From Gnetum montanum (Eukaryota > Streptophyta > Gnetopsida > Gnetales > Gnetaceae): a stretch of 64,000 nucleotides of DNA. The notes beneath the pieces were generated by a model that ran no database searches, was not told the DNA's origin, and saw only the letters and a list, made by a program, of their open reading frames with translations. Location of the stretch: the NCBI GenBank assembly GCA_015680685.1, contig MNCI01012723.1, positions 1 through 64,000 of the forward strand, written 5' to 3'. The translations under genes and the position numbers were made by a program. Below, piece by piece: positions 56,321 to 64,000 of the stretch (position 1 is the first letter of the stretch; every line of letters starts with the position of its first letter).

Positions 56321-57690
56321 GAGGAAGAGAGCCTGCTCTTTGATCAGTTTCTAGACAAACTCCTCTTTATAAGAGCAATAAGTGAACAAATGCCTACGAA
56401 AGTAACATGGTAAAATGACATCCTCACATATCTTCTTACTTAAGAGATGCCACAATACTTGGATTTTAGAAAGAAGCAACAATTTCTTCATCAAATCAAA
56501 TACTTTGAGGAAATCAATGGACACCTCTACAAGGTGTGTGTCGATGGCCTAATTTGTTGGTGTGTCCTCGACGAAGATTAATTGCACATTCTCCAAGATG
56601 CTCATGAAGGACCTTGAAGAGGCCACTATACAGGGAGATGCATGGCCATAAAAATCCTAATGGTAGGATACTATTGGCCTATAATCTTTAGGAATGCCCA
56701 CCAATTCATCAAGTCTTATGAATGTTGTCAACATGACGGGGGGATGATTGCTCGCATGGAAGGTCCTCAACAGTGGATTCAACCACTAAAACCTTCCAAC
56801 ATATGAGGCGTTGACCTCATGGGTTCCATCACACCCATGTCCAACGAGAAGGCATATATTAAAGTATTAGTTGAATACTACACAAAATGGGCTAAAGCTA
56901 TAGTTGTTACTGATTATACATCATCCACTGCTGCCAAATTTATATAACAACATACTGTAAACATGTTTAGGGTGCCACATTCACTAATTTTTGATAATGA
57001 AACTCATTTCACAAGTGCCACGTTAAGAAAATTAATGCAATGCTTGGAAGTAGAACATAAATTAACAATACTTTACCATCCCTAGGCCAACGGTCAAGCA
57101 GAGGTAACTAATCAAGAGATTACAAAAATACTAACATGAACAATTAACAAATATATGAAGGATTGGAGTACAAAGATTAATGATGCTCTTTGGGCTTATC
57201 GTTCAACTTGGAAACCTCCCATTGGCTATTCTTCCTATGAGTTAGTGTATGAGAAACTTCCAATGCTCCTAATCCAATCCAAGCTTTGTATACTCTTAAT
57301 AGTCTATGATCTAAACCTTGACCTAAGTCTAGCACAGAAGCAAATATTGATCAACCTAAATGTGTTAGATAAAAATTGATTGGTGGTCCTATTCTTGAAT
57401 GAGGTGAACAAGGCATTCAGTAAGCAATGACATGACCTTAGAATCAGGAAAGTAAAACTTCAACCAAAAGATAAGATTCTTTACTGGAACCCCACACATG
57501 TACCCCAAAAGACAAAATTCCAAACATTGTGGGAGGGACCTTATATAATTGATCAAGCCTTTCCCTCTAGGGCCATGATAATCTACAAACTTGATAGCCT
57601 AAATAAAAAGTAGTTGGTCAACATCCAACAAGTAAAGCCTTTCCTAGAACCAAGAAAAGCTAGTGTAACTATTGCCTCAACAGATAGACA
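56321..57690 (+). pseudogene. Athila-like integrase
   Basis: HHCC region at about 56600-56740 (HEGP-stop-RGHYTGR, GYYWPIIF, CCQHDGG). Core: GVDLMGSITPMS, FDNETHFTSATL and NGQAEVTNQE supply the DDE residues, although the usual DNG is DNE. 57155-57379 is open (LWAYRSTWKPPIGYSSYELV). C-terminal part: LWEGPYIIDQAFPSRAMIIY. The frame holds for over 1.2 kb apart from scattered stops. Confidence 0.82.
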
Positions 57691-58880
57691 AGCATGTTCT
57701 ATTTTTTGGATTTCCTCCTTCCAACTCAGTCATGGGGGAGATGGCCATCTATGTTGACAATCCATTTGGCTTCTTAGTTTTTCTACCTTTTTTTCACATC
57801 TTTAATTTTTACAAATTATTTATTTTACAAATTCTTCATTTTTCAAAATTTTCTAATTTTACACTATCTTTAGTATCTTTGAACCTTCTTGACTATTTTA
57901 CATTTTCTTATACATTTTACTTTTTTTGGTTTGATTTAAATGTGATATTTTTTTTTTCATTTTTGCTAATAAAATTTGCTTTATTGTTAGAGGACGCAAT
58001 GCCCCTGTTNNNNNNNNNNNNNNNNNNNNNNNNNNNNNNNNNNNNNNNNNNNNNNNNNNNNNNNNNNNNNNNNNNNNNNNNNNNNNNNNNNNNNNNNNNN
58101 NNNNNNNNNNNNNNNNNNNNNNNNNNNNNNNNNNNNNNNNNNNNNNNNNNNNNNNNNNNNNNNNNNNNNNNNNNNNAATTCTGATGTTTGATGACTTTGG
58201 CATGGTTTATTTTTCATGGAATAGGCAGTGAGTCCACATCATATGCCCATCCAATGAACTCTATGGTTTTCCTAGTTTTGGGAATTTCAAGTCCCTTTTC
58301 ATTAAAGAAACTTTTAATCAATTGATGACCTTGGTAGATCCAAAATTAGGAAAGATTCAAAGGGACTTCTTATGACATCGATTTGGAACTCCATCCCACC
58401 TTCTCTATCATCCATTAATGTTACCATAACTCATCTCATTGCCTGGTTCTATGTTATGCTCTATGTCTTGGTTTGATGTGTTGGGATTCTTGAGTAGATT
58501 CTTGTAGGTTGGTCCTTAACTTTTCATGACCATTAATTGATTGTGGGGCCCACAAACTCTTTAGTTGAGGTTATGCAAGGATAAAAAAAGGGCATGAGCT
58601 TGCTATGGGGAGGACCCACTTGCATAGTGGCTTGGTTAGTTAAGGTTCCTTACCTTCGACATTGCTACAATCATATCTTTTGCATATTTTGTTAAGTATC
58701 TTGCATAGTGCTACTTAATCATTCATTTCATTTATTCATTAAATCCATTTTTCAAAATTTATAAGCTTCAATACCCTCTTCTCATCTTTTCATGTTGTTC
58801 TTAGTGCTTTAAGCTTTCATTTGACCCTAATTGCATCTAAAAATTCCTTGTATTTTGAAAGTTTGACCAAAGTCAACAAT
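57691..58880. other. Post-integrase spacer of the Athila-like element
   Basis: T-rich sequence including CATGGGGGAGATGGCCATCT at 57731, which also stands after integrase at about 42840-42815 and at the deletion edge near 4400. It includes an assembly gap. No conserved frame. Confidence 0.6.
58010..58176. other. Assembly gap of 167 n
   Basis: Unknown bases inside the spacer; apparent frames across it are meaningless. Confidence 0.98.
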
Positions 58881-58892
58881 GGTCAATAGCTG

Positions 58893-58936
58893 TGTCAACG
58901 AGGCCTTATCGACGCAATGCATATAGCCTATATATA
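58893..58936 (+). promoter_or_regulatory. Internal promoter of the extra ORF, AGGCCT subtype
   Basis: GTCAACGAGGCCTTATCGAC (58894-58913), an imperfect AGGCCT palindrome of the kind found in this element's LTR U3, is followed by GCAATGCAT and TATATATA at 58929-58936, about 455 bases before the ATG at 59391. Layout and spacing equal those of 2998-2831, where the palindrome is of the other subtype. Confidence 0.6.
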
Positions 58937-59390
58937 CCACCTACCACTTAGGAATTTTTTGCAAATTTCTCATAACACATGAGGAGCTTTTACAAATTTT
59001 TAGAGCCCAAAATGTTCCAAAGCTCATAACTTCCCAACTGTTTGTCCAAATCACTTCGTTTTTCAACCCTGCACTTATCGAAGGTAAGATCTTTATCATG
59101 GGGACCACAAACCTTAGGGTTTCTGATGAAAATTTTTGAAAATTTTTCTAACTTTTCAAAGGGTTAATAACCTTAATAACATAGAAACATTAATTTTTTC
59201 AAAGATTAACCCTTCCAATAACCTCCAGGATGGTTTATTAATGATAACACTTAAATAAATGATAATTGGATTAATTAAATTAGCCATAATCACAACTTAG
59301 CAAAGTGTAACTATCCTTAAGAGATAAGGTATCCCAATCATTTTAAGGTTACACAATGATTGCTAATCCATGCTCTCATTGTGATTACAA

Positions 59391-62245
59391 ATGGCACCAA
59401 AACAGAAATGCCCACAAGAAGGAGAAACCTTACAACCATAAGAGAAATGACCTAGAGTTGGAATCGGCCAACAAGAACAAGGCCAAGAGTTACTAGAGGA
59501 AACCCATGCAATGGGACCTCTTCATGAGGAGCCAGAAGTGAAATCTATTTGATAGATTACAGAAGAAGAAGTGCTGACAAAATAATCCCAAGGAGAAGAA
59601 CTACCTGGACTTGCACCAAGGCTTGAGGTCTCTTTGACTCAAGCCTACCTAGACATCATCAGGTCTTGAGAGACCCAAAGATCAGTTCTTTAAGAGATCA
59701 AATTTGGACCATTTTTGGGAAAATCTCCAGAGGATGTCAAGACACAGCTACAAACCTCTTGCATGTGGCTAGTAATCATGTTCAGTGGGGAATGGCACAT
59801 GGGAGAGACATATCTCTTTTGGAGTAGTTGAAGGCTGAGGTCTGTTATCAAAATGAAGGACATTCAAGTGTCCTACTCAGTAGAAGCAATTGCACAAGCA
59901 CTTGGGTTGCCTAAAATTGGAACGTAGTTGGCTGAATTATCTAGAAAAGGAGATTCTAAGGCCAAGAAGAAGTGGACCCAACGATGCTACAGGGTTGACT
60001 GTAAGGAGTATGGTGCACTCACACTGGTGGAGCGAATTTACTTCAAGATCACAGCTTATCACCTCAATCCAATGGTGACACCAAGTAAGGTAACTACCTT
60101 CTCTACTTGAGCATGCACCACTCTAAGCAGGAAATTTCCCGTTAACCTTCCATAACTAATCTACTTAGAGATCGAGAAGCACTTTAAGTAGAATGAATGT
60201 GGAAGGAAGACCCTACCTTTTCCATGCCTCATCAAGAAGCTTTGCAAAAGGATAGGGATTTTTTGCTATTCCAACGATACCCTCAAGCATGCTCCTTTGT
60301 CCTCATGGTCAAAAATCATGAAAGAAAAAACACCAACAAAAACTCAAGAAGAGGATAAGTTACCACCACTACCTACTTAAGAAATAACATTGGAGGCTCA
60401 CATAGTCATGGTGCATCTGTGCAAAATTTGAGAATATCTCTTAAGTGAAGAAGAGCAATGAGTAGGAATGAGTGGGATAGATCCATCTGTATACTAACCT
60501 ATGATGAGTCATCTTAATGAGATGGATCAAACAGTTAGCCAGATGGAGAGGGGTGGTCCAATCTTCTCTACCCAATAAAAAAAGCTACCTTCAAGGTTAG
60601 ATCCCAAAGCTTGAGAGGTGATGATGTCACTAGCAACACAACATCTATCCCCAGAAATCTCTTAGAATGCTACCACTTTCTTGATGTAGTTAGAGGAAGG
60701 TGAAGAGGCAACTGTCTTGGTGATGCAAAAACATGGCTAGGAAACAACAACTAAAGTGGTGGCTAACCATGTAGCTAAAGCATTGAATGCACCTGTGGTG
60801 TTTATACCAGATGTATCAGTACTTCAAGATGTGCATACATCTGTAGGCACAGTTAGTGGAAAGTTAGACACAACCCAACATGAAAAGTTGCTAGAATGAC
60901 TGGTAGGAACTAGGAAGTTGACTCTAGACATCTTTGATCTTTTGAAGAACATCACTGTAACCCAATTGGAGCTACTAAACACATGGGGCAAATGCATTAT
61001 CCTAGAGGGGAAACTTGAAATGGCTCAAGAAAGAAACCAACACTTGGCCACAAAGGTTTCCAAACTTCGTGCCTGACTTGTAGATCCTATGATCCTTAGC
61101 CTAACAATAACAAGAGATGAAGCTTTTGAACAACTTCAAGAAAGACTCCAAAAAGCTGAGGAGGAGGTAGTAATGACCATCTTCAACTAGTTCATAACTG
61201 AAGTAGAAACACACTCAATCCAAAAGGACTTGGAAAATATGCGCTAGGAGAATGAAGCCTTGACCACACAAAATTATTACCTACAAAATGTTGATACTTA
61301 GAAGGATTGAATGCAAGAATTTCTTTATCAATAGTAGGAGCAACTTACCAAGGAAAACACTGAACTGAGGAGATTGGTTGCAGAAAATCATAATTTTTCA
61401 ATGAAGGAAGTGCATGCCTTGCACCAGAAATTGGTCATCAAGATTGCTATCGAACGAAGCCCTCAAACTTGAGAAAGTGAAGTATCACTACATTGACTAG
61501 GTTGGCTTGCAAAAGGAAGTGAATGAAAAAAAAAATTCAGATTGTGATGGCGAAACTAAATGAAGCCCTCAAATAACTCCAACAAGGAAGAGAGATGTGG
61601 CAACCCATCATTGATGGGATTGATGCTTATAACAAAGTAAAGATCTTCTTAAAGGAGTTGCAAATTAAGGAGATGATAGAGTACATGGAGTTGGCCAACC
61701 TTCAATATGCAAACTTGGCAATGCTAACGGCCGGACGACCATGGTCAAAATTAGAACAAAAAGTGGCTAGCTTGTATTTGTTATACAGGGTAGAGTTCAA
61801 GCATCATAAAGATGCTAAGCAGAAGCTTGAGATTTCAAATGCTAAACTCTAAGTTCTCAAAGCATGATTCAAAGGCCAACGATCAATCATTAAGAACCTA
61901 GCCATATGGATGAATGACTACCAGAAGTTGAAAGACACAGTCAAGGCATTCAACATTGAATGTAAATAGTTTGTTGCCTAGTTCATCAATGCAAAGGATT
62001 TATTTTCAACAATCCTGTGTCCTTGGGATGTGCCTGTTCCAACCCACATTGGGGAAGCTATATGGATGGTGCATGATTCCCGAAGTAAGGAGGAGAAAAT
62101 GAAAGCACTGCTAGATGCTTCCCACTTCCCACCTAAATTCGTAGTAGTAGAAAGATAGTTGCAGCCACCTCAATCATTGCCCATGCATGAAGCTGATGAA
62201 GGTCCCTCAAAGTCTCAGGAACCACCTCCACCTGGAACCATTTGA
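59391..62245 (+). pseudogene. Extra ORF of the Athila-like element (coiled-coil protein)
   Basis: ATG at 59391 (MAPKQKCPQEGETLQP, then TAA). The frame holds to about 60110 with stops: GEWHMGETYLFWSS and GALTLVERIYFKITAYHLNP align with the minus-strand ORF at 2366-1764. From about 60900 to 61850 heptad-rich segments follow (EAFEQLQERLQKAEEEV, QLTKENTELRRLVAENHNF, QKVASLYLLYRVEFKHHKDA). It ends with DVPVPTHIGEAIWMV, EEKMKALLDA and a proline-rich GTI-stop at 62243-62245. Full length would be about 950 residues, with at least one frame shift. No signal peptide or membrane span is visible. It occupies the slot of the env-like ORF in Athila elements, but its role is unknown. Confidence 0.75.
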
Positions 62246-62482
62246 TCTTCTCCATCAATCTTTGCATCATCAAGGAGCATGTTGTCCAATTTTGAAGTGT
62301 TGAGTTACAGTGTTTAATTTTGTGTCTTAAATACCTTCACTTTTGTGTAATGTGTGGATCTATACACCGTGGCACTCCATTTTTTGTTAAGTCAGTCAAT
62401 TTATTTTATTTGAAAAAAAGTCAGTTAATAATCCCATACCTTCCCAATTTTGTAAAAGAACTTGAGGACAAGTTTTCATTTA

Positions 62483-62494
62483 TTCATGGGGGTA
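62483..62494 (+). other. Polypurine-type tract before the 3' LTR
   Basis: TTCATGGGGGTA immediately before TGATGAG at 62495; same at 14611-14622 and, in reverse, at 40251-40262. Confidence 0.65.
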
Positions 62495-63488
62495 TGATGA
62501 GCTGCATCCAGTTGGTTGCATTGATGAGGCCTCGTTGATGCAACCTCATTGACTAGGCCTCATTGATGAGGCCTCGTTGATGCATCGTGTTATGCATCGA
62601 TGAGGCCCCATTGACACAATGTTAGTTTTCTTGCTATTTGGCTATAAATACGCATGTGTAGTTGCATTTATGGCAAGTAGAGATTGTATTTGCAGTGAAT
62701 CTCTTACATTTTTTCCATTTGAAAGTTAGAATTGTTTCCCCAAGTGCCTACAACAGGAGTTATTGAGTGTACAAATATTTATTTGAGCATTGTTGTACCT
62801 GAGCACGAAAATGTGTGTAGCAATAAAGACGAGCTTTCTAATAAACCATGCAGTACTTTGGATAGATTAGGTGTTTTATTTATGCATTTATTGTTTTCAA
62901 TTATTTATTAAATGTTTTCAATTAGTTATTAAATATTTTCTAGTTATTACGTTAATGAGGCAATTAAGTAAGATAGATTACATACATAAGTATGACCACT
63001 TCAAGTGTAACACATATTTGCTTGGTAATCCTAGTAGCATTATTACTTGGTATGCCTAGTAGCATAGCGCTTGGTCGCCCAGTAGCATTGTTTCTTGGTA
63101 TGCCTAGTAGCATAGTGCTTGGTCGCCTAGGAGTGTTATTGCTTGGTACGTCCAGTAGTAGATACATGGGTTTAGGATGTGTAGGGAAAGTGGGATGGGA
63201 TGCTTATGTTAGGATTAGTTAAATGCTAGTTAATTATTTAATTTAGAGTAGTTAATCAAATTCCTTTTATCTACATTTTGAGCACCAAAGTATAAGACAC
63301 AAAATGATAAAAATCAGATGCCTTAGTTACACTTAACCATACCAACATACGTCACAAGTGTAATTGGAAGGACAATGATTAACCTTAAGGTTAGGTTCAC
63401 TTTCTAAAGAACTAGTGCATTAGAAACGATAGAGTTTGCAAAATTTGACCAGATCACGCATGAATGGTTCATGATTTGTATGGTTGGG
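62495..63488 (+). repeat. 3' LTR, AGGCCT subtype, cut at its end
   Basis: 994 bp visible, matching 50562-51462. AGGCCT blocks at about 62520-62580; TATA CTATAAATA near 62641-62650. About 35 terminal bases are displaced by the LTR inserted at 63489. It carries more copies of the U5 minisatellite than the 5' LTR. Confidence 0.85.
63026..63165 (+). repeat. U5 minisatellite, about five units of 24 bp
   Basis: Units CCTAGTAGCATWRYRCTTGG followed by TCGC or TATG. The 5' LTR of the same element has only about two, so the array grew or was copied unequally. Confidence 0.7.
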
Positions 63489-64000
63489 TGATGAATGACG
63501 AGGTACCCCTACACTCAACCATACGAATACGAGTGTTACATGCATGATTTGGTTGAACTCTGTAGATGGACTAGTTGTGGCATCTAGACAGTTAGCCTTA
63601 GGTCGTAGTTCACTATCTTCCCACCTGGAGTAGTATTAGCTTTGTCACATATGGTTTAGTCCATAGTGAGGTGTATGATGTGTTTCTATGCTAATGCTAC
63701 TCCTAAGGACAATGGAAAGTAATATTGACTAAGCTAAGAGAGAAAGGGAGAGAGAGAATCTAGCTAGCCTAAGTGTGATGAGCATCTATTCCTAGATTAT
63801 CCATACACATCTTGGACTTCATGCATGACTACCACTGGGATTACCAAGCATAGATCCTAGGTACGCTATTGGGTTACTAAGTAGTCACACTTAAATGCTC
63901 GTAATCAAGTCGTACTCATTCCGTGTTAACAGGGTTTAAAGGTGAGAAGAGATTAACTAGTAAAGTAGTTAATAAAAATTAAATAAATAATTAATTGAAC
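63489..64000 (-). repeat. Athila-like LTR (GATATC-type family), cut by the window end
   Basis: Starts TGATGAATGACGAGGTACCC and is collinear with 6499-7010 of the LTR in the first nest, including GGGATTACCAAGCATAGATC. Oriented on the minus strand and inserted into the 3' LTR of the preceding element; the flanking five bases are TTGGG (63484-63488). The U3 end lies outside the window, so its palindromes cannot be seen. Confidence 0.8.

Larger units (their letters stand above)
50562..63488 (+). mobile_element. Athila-like element with extra ORF, AGGCCT subtype
   Basis: Plus strand: LTR, tRNA-Asp primer site, gag, PR, RT, RNase H, INT, spacer with gap, internal promoter, extra ORF, polypurine tract, LTR. 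About 13 kb, the fullest Athila-like copy here. Stops are frequent, but pol stays in one frame for long distances. The 3' LTR is cut near its end by another LTR at 63489, so the right target copy is not visible. Confidence 0.85.

Noticed and set aside
57672-58217. Reading frames crossing the run of n
   Set aside because: Unknown bases were translated as X; the frames are gap artefacts. The same holds at 41343-41565.
59391-62245. Calling the extra ORF an envelope gene
   Set aside because: It occupies the env-like position of Athila elements but shows no signal peptide, transmembrane segment or cleavage site; the coiled-coil content points elsewhere.

Overview
This is nuclear plant DNA from a large, repeat-rich genome. 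The evidence is GT-AG introns, a nepenthesin-type aspartic protease gene, and Ty3/gypsy LTR retrotransposons of the Athila-like and Tat-like lineages. A gymnosperm is plausible but cannot be proved from the sequence. About 90% of the window is retroelement sequence. Host sequence is confined to about 15567-21118, 37743-39473 and possibly 49947-50561. No rRNA, tRNA, CRISPR array or bacterial feature was seen.

Layout. (1) 1-15566 is a four-level nest. A minus-strand Tat-like LTR (1-1018) lies in the extra ORF of a minus-strand Athila-like element (1019-7505). That element lies in a plus-strand Tat-like element (7506-14154), which lies in the extra ORF of a plus-strand Athila-like element whose 3' end and LTR run to 15566. 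(2) 15567-21118 is host DNA. It holds an intact two-exon gene for a 98-aa secreted protein (17256-17668) and the 3' exons of an aspartic protease pseudogene on the minus strand. (3) 21119-37742 is a complete Tat-like element bounded by the perfect target duplication CTCAA, inserted between exons of the protease gene; the protease first exon lies at 38270-38526. (4) 39474-49946 is a minus-strand Athila-like element with both LTRs, an assembly gap, and fragments of inverted LTRs. (5) 50562-63488 is a plus-strand Athila-like element with gag, PR, RT, RNase H, INT and a long extra ORF. Its 3' LTR is interrupted by another minus-strand Athila-like LTR that runs off the window end.

How the parts work together. 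The Athila-like elements share TGATGAG...CTCATCA LTR ends, a primer-binding site fitting tRNA-Asp, a shortened zinc knuckle in Gag, and an extra coiled-coil ORF beginning MAPK. Where the sequence upstream of that ORF is visible (two elements), it is preceded by its own TATA promoter. That internal promoter carries the same type of palindrome as the U3 of the same element: GATATCGCGTACGCGATATC in one subtype, an AGGCCT-centred motif in the other. The Tat-like element carries something different: an antisense, multi-exon gene between protease and reverse transcriptase, with phase-consistent GT-AG introns and its own TATA box. Its non-coding flanks hold an array of small hairpins (GCTA...TAGC) whose arms change in a compensatory way. 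Nearly all protein-coding regions of the elements have decayed. The exception is a complete 395-codon gag in a derivative that has lost pol.

Limits. Translations and alignments were done by eye. Lineage names rest on recognisable RT, RNase H, Gag and LTR features rather than on a tree. Single n characters sit at repeat junctions, so copy numbers of several repeat arrays are unreliable.
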